This document shows positions 17,652 to 26,489 of a stretch of 48,307 bases of DNA, piece after piece. The DNA comes from Oscillospiraceae bacterium. Its GTDB lineage: Bacteria > Bacillota > Clostridia > Oscillospirales > Ruminococcaceae. Location of the stretch: assembly GCA_022791945.1 (NCBI GenBank), contig JAAVZY010000066.1, positions 1 through 48,307 on the forward strand, in the 5' to 3' direction. Under the pieces are notes generated by a model, which worked only from the letters and a program-made list of their open reading frames with translations, was not told the origin of the DNA and did no database searches. The translations under genes were made by a program, and so were the position numbers. How positions within the stretch are numbered: position 1 is the first letter of the stretch; each line of letters starts with the position of its first letter.

Positions 17652-18812
17652 ATGAGAATCAGCAACCGGATGCTTTCCCGGAACTATGTACGGGTTCTCC
17701 AGGATAATACCTACCGGGTGGCCAACAGCCAGCGGCAGATCACCACCAATCAGAAATATCTGAATATGTCCGACAATGTGGCGGACTGCGCCCGCTCCCT
17801 GCGGGCGGATCAGCAGGTGCAGAACCTGACCCGCCAGATGAAGGGCATCGAGTTTGCCCTGGGCGGGCTGGATGCGGCGGATGATTCCCTCCAGGGGATT
17901 TCCGACGTGTTCATTCAGGCCTACGGAGAGCTGACCAATGCAGTCAACCTGCTGGGCAGCAACAGCGAAACCATTGACAAGACCAAGCTGGCCGCCATGG
18001 CCAACGTGATCAACAGCCGGAAGGAGGAGATCCTCCAGCTGAGCAACACCCAGTATTCCGGCAAATATCAGTTCAGCGGCACCAGCAGCGCGGAGCCTCC
18101 CTTCAAGTACGACGCGGAGAACGGCCTCACCTACAACGGCGCCAAGGTGGATGAGATTTACAAGAACGAAGTGACCGGCGAGCTCTGCCACAAGGTGCAG
18201 GCGCGGGATGAGGATGGAAATCTGCAGTTTGAGGCTGACGGCGTTACTCCTGTCATGGTGGAGAAGGTCATCCCCCGGGACGAGGAGATTTACCTGGACG
18301 TGGGCCGGGGCATTCAGCTGAAAGCCAATGAGGTGGATCCCGCCACCGCTTTCCAGATCTCCTTCTCCGGACTGGGGATGCTGGGCTACGGCACCACCCG
18401 GGACGACGAGACGGGCATAGAGATGTCCAACAACCTCTACGGCCTGCTGGATCAGGTGGAAACCACCCTGAACAAGCTGGCTGGCCGGACCGGGCTGGAG
18501 GAAGGCGAGACGGTTGAGGATCTGACCAAGGAGCTCTACTCCCTCTACGGTCATGTGAAGGATCGCCATGACAGCGTGATCAACACCCTGACGGATCTGG
18601 GCGGCCGGGTCACCTTCCTGGAGAACATCACCACCCGGCTGACGGATCAGGTAGGCACCCTGGAAAACCTGAAGCTGAGCCTGGTGGGCGTTGACACCAC
18701 CGACGGCGCCGCCGCCAAGGAGCTGGCTGACCATATGTACGCCTACAACGCGACTTTGCAGCTGGGGGCGAGCATGTTCCAGACCTCTCTGCTGGACTTC
18801 CTGAAGGTTTGA
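17652..18812 (+). CDS. flgL: Flagellar hook-associated protein 3 (FlgL)
   Basis: A 386-residue FlgL, the second hook-filament junction protein. The N-terminus MRISNRMLSRNYVRVLQDN is flagellin-like, and residues up to about 150 keep the FlgL pattern including SGKYQFSGTSSAEPPF. The C-terminal flagellin-like helix runs through LTDQVGTLENLKLSLVGVD to the end. Start ATG follows GAGAGGAGACATGGAAG. The family is usually about 300 residues, so the central domain carries an extra stretch. Confidence 0.93.
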   Translation: MRISNRMLSRNYVRVLQDNTYRVANSQRQITTNQKYLNMSDNVADCARSLRADQQVQNLTRQMKGIEFALGGLDAADDSLQGISDVFIQAYGELTNAVNLLGSNSETIDKTKLAAMANVINSRKEEILQLSNTQYSGKYQFSGTSSAEPPFKYDAENGLTYNGAKVDEIYKNEVTGELCHKVQARDEDGNLQFEADGVTPVMVEKVIPRDEEIYLDVGRGIQLKANEVDPATAFQISFSGLGMLGYGTTRDDETGIEMSNNLYGLLDQVETTLNKLAGRTGLEEGETVEDLTKELYSLYGHVKDRHDSVINTLTDLGGRVTFLENITTRLTDQVGTLENLKLSLVGVDTTDGAAAKELADHMYAYNATLQLGASMFQTSLLDFLKV

Positions 18813-18861
18813 TGTATTTCGGTTTCAATAGAGATATTTTGATGTTGAGTGGTGAGAGACA

Positions 18862-19467
18862 ATGATGCAGCAGCTACTACAGATTACTTCGACGCCCATA
18901 GAGTACCAGCTGAAGATAGAGCCTGCCCGTCTGGAATTCAATCAGGCGGATAATCCCAAGGGCGATATTTCCCAGCAGACGGTGCGTCTGAATCTGGCCT
19001 CCCAGAATACCAAGGTGCGGCTTGACACCATGGATATGCGCAGGAGCCTAGGCTTCCAGACCAATATGGATCGCGCCTACGCAGGCGCGCAGGCCGGCCG
19101 CTCCAACTTTCAGGAGTTCCTGGCAGAGCAGACCCGCACTGCCAACGCCCTGGCCAACGGCGCTCCGGACGGTTTGAAGATTGCCGACGTGATGCGTCAG
19201 CGGATGCTGGAGCAGCCCCAGTCCTATACGGTGTTCCTGCCCAGCACCGGGCCGGATATCTCCTGGGTGCCTGCGGAGCTGAACATTGACTATCAGCCCG
19301 GCCAGGTGAGCATGGACTGGCAGACCATGCGGAACGTGATGGAATACGTTCCCGGAAAATATCACATGGAGATAGTCCAGTATCCCAAGGTCGAGGTGGA
19401 GTACCTGGGCGAGCCCCAGTATATTCCCCGCAGCGCGGATCCCAACTATGTAGAGCCTGCTGAGTAG
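18862..19467 (+). CDS. DUF6470 family protein (YviE-like)
   Basis: A 201-residue protein in the position of B. subtilis yviE, between flgL and fliW. It begins LLQITSTPIEYQLKIEPARLEF, typical of this family, and ends PKVEVEYLGEPQYIP. No enzyme motif, signal peptide or membrane segment is seen. Its function is not known; conserved placement argues for a role tied to flagella. A strong hairpin lies just downstream. Confidence 0.75.
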   Translation: MMQQLLQITSTPIEYQLKIEPARLEFNQADNPKGDISQQTVRLNLASQNTKVRLDTMDMRRSLGFQTNMDRAYAGAQAGRSNFQEFLAEQTRTANALANGAPDGLKIADVMRQRMLEQPQSYTVFLPSTGPDISWVPAELNIDYQPGQVSMDWQTMRNVMEYVPGKYHMEIVQYPKVEVEYLGEPQYIPRSADPNYVEPAE

Positions 19468-19487
19468 GCTTTCGGCATGTTTACTGC

Positions 19488-19540
19488 GGGGGTGTTTCAA
19501 AAAGCGGCGCTTTTTGAAACACCCCCTATTGTTATTTTTT
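19488..19540 (+). terminator. Terminator or attenuator between yviE-like gene and fliW
   Basis: A perfect 18-bp stem GGGGGTGTTTCAAAAAGC/GCTTTTTGAAACACCCCC with a 3-base loop, followed by TATTGTTATTTTTT. The 3' arm segment GAAACACCCC occurs again at 19543-19552, so the 5' arm has an alternative partner downstream. Confidence 0.85.
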
Positions 19541-19598
19541 CAGAAACACCCCGCGGGGAGCACCCCGGATTCTGTAAAGGAAAGGCTGGAGGCTTGCT

Positions 19599-20042
19599 AT
19601 GAAAATCGAGACACGGGATTTTGGAACCATTGAAATAGATGAAAAGGATGTGCTCACCTTCCGGCAGCCGATATACGGCTTTGAGCAGCTGACGAAGTAC
19701 GTGATTCTCACCGACGAGGAGATGCGGCAGGATTTTATCTGGCTCCAGTCCCTGGAGGACGCAGACACCTGCTTTATTCTGGCGGATCCCTCCCTGCTGG
19801 ATATTGAGTATCATCCGGTATTCCCCTCCCGGCTGCGGGAGCTGCTGGGGGAGGGGGATGGGATCTGCTGGTGCATCGTCACCATTCCCGCCAAATTTGA
19901 GAAGGCCACGGTGAACCTGAAAAGCCCGGTGGTGGTGAATCCGGCTCAGAAGTGCGCGGCCCAGGTGATACTGGAGGGGGATTATCCCATCCGGCAGCCT
20001 CTGATGTCGGGCGGGGAGAGGAAGGAGAAGGTAAAATGCTGA
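19599..20042 (+). CDS. fliW: Flagellar assembly factor FliW
   Basis: A 147-residue FliW. In Bacillus it binds both flagellin and CsrA: when flagellin is exported, FliW is freed, traps CsrA and allows flagellin translation. Recognisable segments are KIETRDFGTIEIDEKDVLTFRQPIYGFEQL (in two parts), FIWLQSLEDADTCFIL and the late TVNLKSPVVVNP then QVILEGDYPIRQPL. Start ATG after GGAGGCTTGCT. Its last 7 bases overlap csrA, so the two are translated together. Confidence 0.95.
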   Translation: MKIETRDFGTIEIDEKDVLTFRQPIYGFEQLTKYVILTDEEMRQDFIWLQSLEDADTCFILADPSLLDIEYHPVFPSRLRELLGEGDGICWCIVTIPAKFEKATVNLKSPVVVNPAQKCAAQVILEGDYPIRQPLMSGGERKEKVKC

Positions 20043-20293
20043 TTTTGACAAGAAAGCGGGGAGAATCCTTCCTCATCAACGATGATATAGAGCTGGTGAT
20101 CAGCGACATTTCCGGCGACCAGGTGAAGATTGGCATCAAAGCGCCCGCCAGCTATAAGATCCTCCGGAAGGAGCTGGTTCAGACCATTGAGACAAACCGG
20201 CTGGCGGCCAAGGGCCCCTCGGCAGTGCAGATGCACAGCCTGATGGAACAGCTGAAGCGCTCCCGCCCCGAGGGCTCCGGGGACAAAGAGTAA
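20036..20293 (+). CDS. csrA: Carbon storage regulator CsrA, C-terminally extended
   Basis: An 85-residue RNA-binding protein that dimerises and binds GGA in leader hairpins to block translation. The N-terminal strand MLILTRKRGESFLI carries the RNA-contacting L4 and R6, and Arg44 in the PASYKILRKEL segment is at the conserved position. The usual length is 61-75; here about 20 further residues rich in Ser, Lys and Arg follow the core helix. The ATG overlaps fliW by 7 bases and is preceded by GGAGAGGAAGGAG, which contains several GGA triplets and could be a target for autoregulation (inference). The repeat block begins 2 bases after the stop. Confidence 0.95.
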   Translation: MLILTRKRGESFLINDDIELVISDISGDQVKIGIKAPASYKILRKELVQTIETNRLAAKGPSAVQMHSLMEQLKRSRPEGSGDKE

Positions 20294-20295
20294 AA

Positions 20296-20741
20296 GGGCA
20301 AGGCCGCGAGAGCTCTGCCCAAGGGTCAAAGCCTGCGGCTTTGACCCTGCGCGCCTCTCGCCAAGGGGAAGGGATTCCCCTTGGATTCCCGTCTTTTTAA
20401 GGGCGTGGAAGGGGTGGGGGTTCAAGTCTGTACAGACTTGTTACTCCCTGCCTCCCTGGTACTTACCGCAGGGACGATCGCCCGCCTACCCATTTTTTCG
20501 TAAAGAAAAAATTCATCCCCATAGGCGGCGCAGGAAGTCCCCCGCACGCAGGAGGGAGCTTTTTTCTTTACGAAAAAAGCGTCCTGCGGGAATCAGACTG
20601 CCTGCGTGGCAGAAAGCCGGAAGTCTGTACAGACTCAACCCCACCCCTTTTCCGCCCTTAAAAAAGCCCTTCAAAAATTACGGGTTCCAAGGGGATTTAA
20701 TCCCCTTGGCGGGAGCTCGAGGGCTCTGCCCTCGAGGTCTG
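20296..20741. repeat. Composite palindromic repeat block 7
   Basis: Starts GGGCAAGGCCGCGAGAGCTC, then GGGTCAAAGCC-TGC-GGCTTTGACCC, CCAAGGGGAAGGGATTCCCCTTGG, two copies of the GTCTGTACAGAC palindrome (20424-20439 perfect, 20621-20636 one-base variant), both poly-A/T hairpins, CCAAGGGGATTTAATCCCCTTGG and CTCGAGGGC-TCT-GCCCTCGAGGTCT. No gene in this gap. Confidence 0.85.
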
Positions 20742-20755
20742 AGCCTGTGGCAAAG

Positions 20756-20789
20756 ACAACGCTTCCGCCCGGGCGGGCGGAAGCGTTGT
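20756..20789 (-). terminator. Terminator of the PilZ-like gene
   Basis: A perfect 15-bp stem ACAACGCTTCCGCCC/GGGCGGAAGCGTTGT with a 4-base loop; on the minus strand it is followed by CTTTGCC, a weak T tract. It begins at the base after the stop codon. Confidence 0.7.
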
Positions 20790-21470
20790 TCAGAAGAGCT
20801 TGTTGGTTTTCCAGTGGAGCTGGTGGATGAATTCCTCCCAGCGGCCCCGGATGGCCTTGGGGAGGCTGGTGATCCGGCAGAAGCAGTTCTGTCCATTGAT
20901 GCCGAACTGAAGGAGCCGTTTGACCTCCAGGGGGATCTGCTCAAAGGGAAAGGGCTCCTTCATGGTGAGGAAGAACCGCTGGCCCTGGGGGAGCTCTGTG
21001 GGAGTGGTGAACTCCATAGCGTCCTGGGCGATGCCGGTCAGGCGGACGTCGCAGTATTCCGGGAGGGGGACAGGCGGCTGCTTTTTGCGCCGGAAGAGGC
21101 CGCCCTGGGGCTTGGGGCTCTGGGCGTCCGGGATGTAGAGCTGGGCGGCGGCCTCCAGGGGAAACATATAGTATTTCTCAGTGTTGGGGGCAATGGTGTC
21201 CTGAACGGAGGTCAGGCGGATGAGCCGTTCCGAGGAAAGGTAGACCACGCCGGTGAAGGAATGGATCTCCTCGCCCCGGAAGACCCGGACGATCTCCAGG
21301 GGAGTGCCCATGCTGAACAGGGGCACGAACTCACTGGCGAAGTCAATGGACTGGTTTTCCACAGAAACCAGGGCTTGTCCGTTTTCCAGGACGGTTCCGT
21401 CGGCCATCTTCAGAATGGCCGAGAAGCTGGTCTTGTACTTGTTCGCGTAAATGTAAGTGCTGTCATTCAT
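20790..21470 (-). CDS. Hypothetical protein, possibly PilZ-like flagellar brake
   Basis: A 226-residue soluble protein with two predicted beta-rich halves. The layout, an N-terminal barrel (about 1-110), a basic linker GGLFRRKKQPPVP, then a second barrel with alternating strands ending RITSLPKAIRGRWEEFIHQL, resembles two-domain YcgR/PilZ proteins that slow the motor on binding cyclic di-GMP. The RxxxR and DxSxxG c-di-GMP residues are not clearly present, so binding is doubtful. It lies divergently to flagellar genes, in keeping with a motility role. Start ATG after GGAGCTTTTCCCAG. Function uncertain. Confidence 0.55.
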   Translation of the reverse strand: MNDSTYIYANKYKTSFSAILKMADGTVLENGQALVSVENQSIDFASEFVPLFSMGTPLEIVRVFRGEEIHSFTGVVYLSSERLIRLTSVQDTIAPNTEKYYMFPLEAAAQLYIPDAQSPKPQGGLFRRKKQPPVPLPEYCDVRLTGIAQDAMEFTTPTELPQGQRFFLTMKEPFPFEQIPLEVKRLLQFGINGQNCFCRITSLPKAIRGRWEEFIHQLHWKTNKLF

Positions 21471-21630
21471 CTGGGAAAAGCTCCGTTCCTTTTAAGGCCC
21501 CGGGGACTCTGGCCCCGCGCCTCTGGCTTTTGATTCTATCATATACCTTTTTCCCCGGTTTGTATAGGGGAAACTTCGCAAAACAATGGGTCGAATCCCC
21601 GGGATTTGGCCCGAAGGAGGTATTCTCACC

Positions 21631-22122
21631 GTGAACATCCACGCCGCTGACGCCCTGGACAGGGCCGCCGGCCTGCTGGAACAGCAGCTGGCCCTCTTCC
21701 TGCAATACGAACAGCAGACCTTTCAGATCACCGCCGGAGCGCCGGAGCAGATTCCCTCCTGCATGGAGGAACGGCTCCGCCTGCAGCGGGAAATCGACTG
21801 GATCTCCCAGGAGCTGCGCGCCCTCTGCCAGGATCTTCCCGAGGGGGAGCAGATCCTCAGCGCGGTTTTCCGCAGCCGCAGCTGCCAGGAGCTTCCGCCT
21901 GAATACCGGGGCCTTTTTTCCCAGTCCATGGGCATCCGCGCCGCGGTCCAGCGGATTCAGGAGCTGGAGCCTCAGGCCCTGGAACGGATGGAATCCACCC
22001 GGGACAGCCTCCTGGAGCAGATCAAATCCATCAACCAGGGGAACGAGGCCGTAGTCTCCCGGTACTACCGGAGCACCAGCCCCAAGGCCGGGGAACAAAA
22101 GCGCACCTTTTTGAAGCTCTAA
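21631..22122 (+). CDS. Helical protein in flagellar cluster, possible second FlgN/FliT-type chaperone
   Basis: A 163-residue, mostly helical, Gln/Glu/Leu-rich protein with no membrane segment (AADALDRAAGLLEQQLALF, EERLRLQREIDWISQEL). It ends with IKSINQGNEAVVSRYYRS followed by a short basic tail, like the C-terminus of FlgN-type chaperones. It is upstream of fliD, where a FliD chaperone would be useful. The start is GTG 21631 after AAGGAGG at 10 bases; the upstream ATG lacks a site. The call rests on composition and place rather than on a clear family match. Confidence 0.55.
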   Translation: MNIHAADALDRAAGLLEQQLALFLQYEQQTFQITAGAPEQIPSCMEERLRLQREIDWISQELRALCQDLPEGEQILSAVFRSRSCQELPPEYRGLFSQSMGIRAAVQRIQELEPQALERMESTRDSLLEQIKSINQGNEAVVSRYYRSTSPKAGEQKRTFLKL

Positions 22123-22146
22123 GCGCCTAGGATCTCTGCGTGTGCC

Positions 22147-22620
22147 GAAGGGCAAGGCCGCGAGACGCTGTCTTGCGCTCCGCGGTGCGTCGTTTCACGA
22201 CGCACCTAGGAATTCGGCTTCGCCGAATTCTGAGATGCGCCGCTGGCGGCGCATCGTGGACGCGTCCCTTTGGAATCCCATTATTTTTATAAGGGCGGAA
22301 GGGGTGGGGTCAAGTCTGTACAGACTTCCGGCTTTCTGCCACGCAGACAGTCTGATTCACGCAGTACGCTTTTTTCGTAAAGGAAAAAGCTCCTTCCTGC
22401 GCGCGGGGTACTTCCTGCGCCGCTTGTAGGGCTGAATTTTTTCTTTACGAAAAAATGGGCAGGCGGGCGATCGGCCACGCAGGGAGTATCAGCGAGGAAG
22501 GCCCCCACCCCCCCAAAAAATTTACGGGAATCCAAGGGGATTTAATCCCCTTGGCGAGAGGCGCGCAGGGTCAAAGCCTGCGGCTTTGACCCTTGGGCAG
22601 AGCTCTCGCGGCCTTGCCCT
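22147..22620. repeat. Composite palindromic repeat block 8
   Basis: Opens GAAGGGCAAGGCCGCGAGACGC, continues with GTGCGTCGT, GAATTCGGC and GATGCGCCG palindromes, AAGTCTGTACAGACTT (22312-22327), both poly-A/T hairpins, CCAAGGGGATTTAATCCCCTTGG, GGGTCAAAGCC-TGC-GGCTTTGACCC and closes CTCTCGCGGCCTTGCCCT. No gene in this gap. From 22621 to 22743 is the AT-rich fliD leader with two near-repeats of TTTTTTTCCGAAGAAACGATT. Confidence 0.85.
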
Positions 22621-22743
22621 GAGCAGACTGCACAGTGAGATTTTTTTCCGAAGAAACGATTGATTTTTTTTCGGAACAGACGATTATTTAAAATGACAGG
22701 TCTTTTTAGACAATTGACACCAGTTCGCAAGGAGGAAATCAAT

Positions 22744-25623
22744 ATGGCCTCGGTAAGCAGCTCCAATACCTTCAGCGTGGCTGCCCACAGCACCAACGGT
22801 ATGTCCGGCCTCATCTCCGGCATGGATACGGACGGTATGGTCCAGCAGATGCTCGCCGGCACTCAGAACAAAATAGACAAGCAGGAGGCCCTTAAGCAGC
22901 AGCTCACCTGGAAACAGGAGATCTACCGCAATATCATCAAGGATATCAACAATTTCGGCAACAAGTTCTTCTCCTTTGACGCCACCACCAAGCTCACCAG
23001 CACGGACTTTTTCGATCAGATGATCTCCACCACCACCTCCACCGCCTTCAAGGTCAGCGGCAACGCCGACGCGGCGACCGGCATCACCAGCGTGCTGGTC
23101 AAGCAGCTGGCCGCCAACGCCAAGGCCACCACCACCGGCCAGGCCAGCAAAAACGCCCTGACCGGCAAAATGGACACCTCCCTGGCCAATCAGCAGCGGC
23201 TGGTTCTCAACGTAGGCAGCAGCGAGGTTGAGGTGGATCTCTCCCAGGTTGCCCGGGAGGCTGACGGGACCATCACCCAGGAGAACATGATCAAATACCT
23301 CAACGACCATCTGTCCGGGCTGAAGGCCGAAGCCTCTGAGGACGGCTCCCTGACCCTGACCTCCGCCTCCGGGCAGGAGATTCAGGTTTCCGGCAAGTCC
23401 GACGCCTACGCCCTGCATATGCTGGGCCTGAACGCCTACAGCTCCGGCGCCACTACCACTATTGACGGAAAAGAGGCCAAGGTGCTCGGCGGCAAGCTCT
23501 CCCTGGACGGGAAGATGGATTTCCAGATCACCGTGGACGGCGTGAGCAATATGGTCGAGGTGAATGTGCAGGATCTGATCGGCGGCAATCTCACCGATCT
23601 GAACGAGCAGCTGAAGAACCTCTACGGCACCCTCAACAATGGCAATACGCCCATGGTGCAGGCGAAGATTGAGGATGGAAATATCCAATTTGTGATAGCC
23701 GGCGGCGACAAGAAGGCCAGCGGCCATCAGGTGCAGTTCCGCGGCGATGACTTCGCCTCCGGAATGCTGGGCATCTCCAACGGGCAGTCCAGCCGGATCA
23801 GCACCACGGTTGCTTTGAAGGAGGCCAACCTGAGCACGCCCCTCTACGGGGACGAGTTCAAATTCAACATCAACGGCGTGGATTTCAGCTTCACCAAGGA
23901 CGACACCATCTACACCGTGATGCGGACCATCAACAACAGCGGCGCAGGCGTCCGGATGACCTATTCGGCCCTGAGCGATCAGTTCTCCATTGAGTCCACC
24001 ACGGCGGGCTCCGGCGACAAGATCCGCATGAGCCAGTCCCAGGGCAACCTGCTGACCGCTATCTTCGGCAGGACCGCCAGCGGCGATGTCAATATAGAGG
24101 CTGCGGATACAGCCGTCAGCTCCGTGGCCGGCACCGGCGATCTCACCGGCGACGCCCCCAGCAAGGATCTGGAGGATACGGAAGATGGCATCTTCACCAT
24201 GTATGTCAACGGCAGCAAGGTGCAGGTGCGGGTTTCCGACGCGGAAAGCACCAACGATATACTCAAGCAGATCAACAAGTCCCTTCAGCAGCGCTTCGGC
24301 TACGTGGACGGAGATCCCGCCGGAGACGCCAAGAGCAGGAAGCAGGCCATTGAGCTCAGCTTGGACGGAGACGGGAAGATCGTTGTTCACACCCGAAACA
24401 ATGCGGCCGTGTCCTTTGACGCAGCCGGAACTGACAATAAGAAGGATCTCTCTGTCCTGATGGGGCTGGCCGGAAAAGACAACTTCATCTCGGATGATGC
24501 GATGGACACCGGCGCCTATGCCGAGCTGAAGGCGGCGGGGGTCACACTGCTGAAGGACGCCGACGGGAATTCCACCGGGCGGCTGGCCATCGGCACGGGC
24601 TTTGACGCGTCGAAGATTACAGATCCGGAGGCTCAGAAGCTCTTCAAGCAGCTGTTCGGCGTGGATGCCGCAGACGTCCAGCTGGGCACCGGCAAGGCGG
24701 CTGATACAGATACCTTCATTCAGGAGGGCCACAACGCGGTCGTTGAGATCAACGGGGTGGAAACCGAGCGGAGCAGCAACAATTTCACCATCGACGGTCT
24801 GAACTACGAGCTGAAAACCGTTACCGCCGGGTATGAGGACGCCGTGCAGGGCGCAGACGGCATCTGGAGAGACAAGGACGGGAATGCAATCACCGTCCGT
24901 GCCGAAACCGTCACCACGGAGCGGAACATTGACGGCATTGTGGATGGGCTGAAATCCTTTGTGGAGGACTACAACAAGCTGGTCCTGAGCCTGAACGAAA
25001 AGCTCCAGGAGGACGCCAACTACCGGAAGTACGCCCCCCTCACCTCCGCGCAGAAGAAGGAGATGTCTGATCGGGAGGTGGAGCTCTGGGAGGAGAAGGC
25101 CAAAGAGGGCCTGATCCGCAATGACAACGACATCAGCATCATGCTCACCTCTCTGCGGCAGGCGCTCTACCAGAAGCCTGCGGGCTCCAAGTACGCCCTC
25201 TACGACTTTGGCATTGAGACGGTATCCGGTCTTGCGGACAAGGCGATCCAGGGCACTCTGACCATCGACGAGACAAAGCTCCGCCAGATGATCACCACGG
25301 ATCCGGAATCCCTCCGCCAGCTCTTCACCGACAGCGCCGACGGTCTGGCCGCCAAGATGAAGACTGCTATTGACAAGGCTGCAAAGACCAGCTCCGGCTC
25401 TCCCGGCACGCTGGTTCAGCTGGCCGGCGTCTCCGGCTACGGCACAGACAAGAACAATACCATTACCAATCAGATCAACAGCATCAACGAAAAGCTGAAG
25501 CAGCTGAACAGCCAATACGAAAAGGAGCGGACCCGCTACTGGAACCAGTTCAACCAGATGGAGCAGCTGATCCAGCAGATGAACTCCCAGAGCACCTGGC
25601 TGGGCAATATGTTCGCCTCTTAA
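22744..25623 (+). CDS. fliD: Flagellar filament cap protein FliD, oversized
   Basis: A 959-residue FliD, the cap under which flagellin folds and adds to the filament. The N-terminal FliD_N region (residues 20-120) has GLISGMDTDGMVQQMLAGTQNKIDKQ in family form. Flagellin hook IN-type motifs occur in the middle (FKFNINGVDFSF region and others). The C-terminal FliD_C part includes VDGLKSFVEDYNKLVLSLNEKL and the final coiled coil LNSQYEKERTRYWNQFNQMEQ. Most FliD proteins have 400-700 residues; the excess lies in the outward-facing middle domain, so it may act as an adhesin or be antigenically variable (inference). Start ATG follows AAGGAGGAAATCAAT. fliS follows 31 bases later. Confidence 0.95.
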   Translation: MASVSSSNTFSVAAHSTNGMSGLISGMDTDGMVQQMLAGTQNKIDKQEALKQQLTWKQEIYRNIIKDINNFGNKFFSFDATTKLTSTDFFDQMISTTTSTAFKVSGNADAATGITSVLVKQLAANAKATTTGQASKNALTGKMDTSLANQQRLVLNVGSSEVEVDLSQVAREADGTITQENMIKYLNDHLSGLKAEASEDGSLTLTSASGQEIQVSGKSDAYALHMLGLNAYSSGATTTIDGKEAKVLGGKLSLDGKMDFQITVDGVSNMVEVNVQDLIGGNLTDLNEQLKNLYGTLNNGNTPMVQAKIEDGNIQFVIAGGDKKASGHQVQFRGDDFASGMLGISNGQSSRISTTVALKEANLSTPLYGDEFKFNINGVDFSFTKDDTIYTVMRTINNSGAGVRMTYSALSDQFSIESTTAGSGDKIRMSQSQGNLLTAIFGRTASGDVNIEAADTAVSSVAGTGDLTGDAPSKDLEDTEDGIFTMYVNGSKVQVRVSDAESTNDILKQINKSLQQRFGYVDGDPAGDAKSRKQAIELSLDGDGKIVVHTRNNAAVSFDAAGTDNKKDLSVLMGLAGKDNFISDDAMDTGAYAELKAAGVTLLKDADGNSTGRLAIGTGFDASKITDPEAQKLFKQLFGVDAADVQLGTGKAADTDTFIQEGHNAVVEINGVETERSSNNFTIDGLNYELKTVTAGYEDAVQGADGIWRDKDGNAITVRAETVTTERNIDGIVDGLKSFVEDYNKLVLSLNEKLQEDANYRKYAPLTSAQKKEMSDREVELWEEKAKEGLIRNDNDISIMLTSLRQALYQKPAGSKYALYDFGIETVSGLADKAIQGTLTIDETKLRQMITTDPESLRQLFTDSADGLAAKMKTAIDKAAKTSSGSPGTLVQLAGVSGYGTDKNNTITNQINSINEKLKQLNSQYEKERTRYWNQFNQMEQLIQQMNSQSTWLGNMFAS

Positions 25624-25654
25624 CGAAAAGGCGCCGGGAACGAGGAGTGAGCCA

Positions 25655-26026
25655 ATGCAGAGGAATCCGTATCAGGCCTACCAGCAGCAGTCGGTTATGA
25701 CCATGACGCAGGGGGAAATGCTGCTGAAGCTCTACGACGAAACCATCAAGCAGCTCTCTGCCGCGGAGATTTTCATGGGAGAGGGCAGCATCGAAAAGAC
25801 CAATCAGGCCCTGCAGAAGGCCCAGAAGATTGTCAATCATCTCCGGGCCACCCTGGATTTTCAGTATGAGATTTCCAATCAGCTGGCCGCGCTGTACGAC
25901 TACTTCGTGCGCCAGATCGTAGCCGCCAACATTAAGAAGGACGTGGCCCTGATCCAGGAGGTCCTGCCCATGGTAACCGAGCTGCGGGACACCTTTGCCC
26001 AGGCTGCCAAGCAGTCCCACGTTTAG
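25655..26026 (+). CDS. fliS: Flagellin export chaperone FliS
   Basis: A 123-residue, all-helical chaperone that binds the flagellin C-terminus before export. Family features are NPYQAYQQQSVMTMTQGEMLLKLYDE (in parts: the NxYxxxQ start, then LxxLYDG-like YDE), a helix IEKTNQALQKAQKIVNHLRATLD and LYDYFVRQIVAANIKKD. Start ATG after GAGGAGTGAGCCA. It forms an operon with fliD; a terminator lies 260 bases downstream past repeat block 9. Confidence 0.95.
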   Translation: MQRNPYQAYQQQSVMTMTQGEMLLKLYDETIKQLSAAEIFMGEGSIEKTNQALQKAQKIVNHLRATLDFQYEISNQLAALYDYFVRQIVAANIKKDVALIQEVLPMVTELRDTFAQAAKQSHV

Positions 26027-26044
26027 AGTGGGTGGGTGAGTGAG

Positions 26045-26255
26045 GGGGAAGGCCGCGAGACGCCGTCTCGCGCTCTGCCAAAGGGATGCGTCCCTTTGGA
26101 ATCCCATCCTTTTTAAGGGCGGAAGGCGGGGTGGGGGTAAGTCTGTAGAGACTTCCCTCCTCCTGCCGCGCAGATGGTCTGATTCACCCAGTACGCTTTT
26201 TTCGTAAAGAAAAAAGCTCCCGCCTGCGTACGGGATGCTTCCTGTGCCGCACGGG
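26045..26255. repeat. Composite palindromic repeat block 9 (half-length)
   Basis: Starts GGGGAAGGCCGCGAGACGC-CGTCTCGCG, then CCAAAGGGATGCGTCCCTTTGG, AAGTCTGTAGAGACTT (26139-26154, central base changed) and one CGTAAAG poly-A/T hairpin. The right half with its closing outer palindrome is missing. Confidence 0.75.
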
Positions 26256-26286
26256 GAGTCTGTGCAGGTTTTTATATGGTTGCACA

Positions 26287-26316
26287 AAATCCCGCCGGAT
26301 TTCTGGCGGGATTTTT
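26287..26316 (+). terminator. Terminator of the fliD-fliS operon
   Basis: AAATCCCGCC/GGCGGGATTT 10-bp stem with an 8-base loop; the right arm runs into a T tract (ATTTTTC). Confidence 0.85.
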
Positions 26317-26373
26317 CTGGATGCTCCAAAAGAAGAAATTTTTGCTTCAGCCTCTTTCAAACTGCGGAATCTG

Positions 26374-26381
26374 TCCGATAT
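26374..26381 (+). promoter_or_regulatory. Sigma-28-like -10 element before flgB
   Basis: TCCGATAT matches GCCGATAT at 7 of 8 bases, about 109 bases before flgB. No good TAAA -35 box is seen at the proper distance. An overlapping TATATA (26379-26384) with TTTCAA 18 bases upstream is a competing sigma-A reading. Confidence 0.35.
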
Positions 26382-26489
26382 ATATAAATAGAGTTATTGA
26401 ATCTTTTCGTTTCAATCTTTCTCTTTCGGGCAGAGCGCCCGGAACCCCTTTTGGAAAGGAAGCCTTCAAAAAGGCATGGTGAATGGATA

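Noticed and set aside
16044-18734. Very long open frame (about 896 codons) on the minus strand opposite flgK-flgL
   Set aside because: It is a mirror of GC-rich codon bias in two certain flagellar genes; the translation is Gly/Val/His-rich with no family resemblance. The same holds opposite fliD (22684-25515) and opposite the surface protein.
22640-22735. Sigma-28 promoter before fliD
   Set aside because: Two near-repeats with ACGATT are present, but neither has a matching -35 at the right distance, so no promoter is called.
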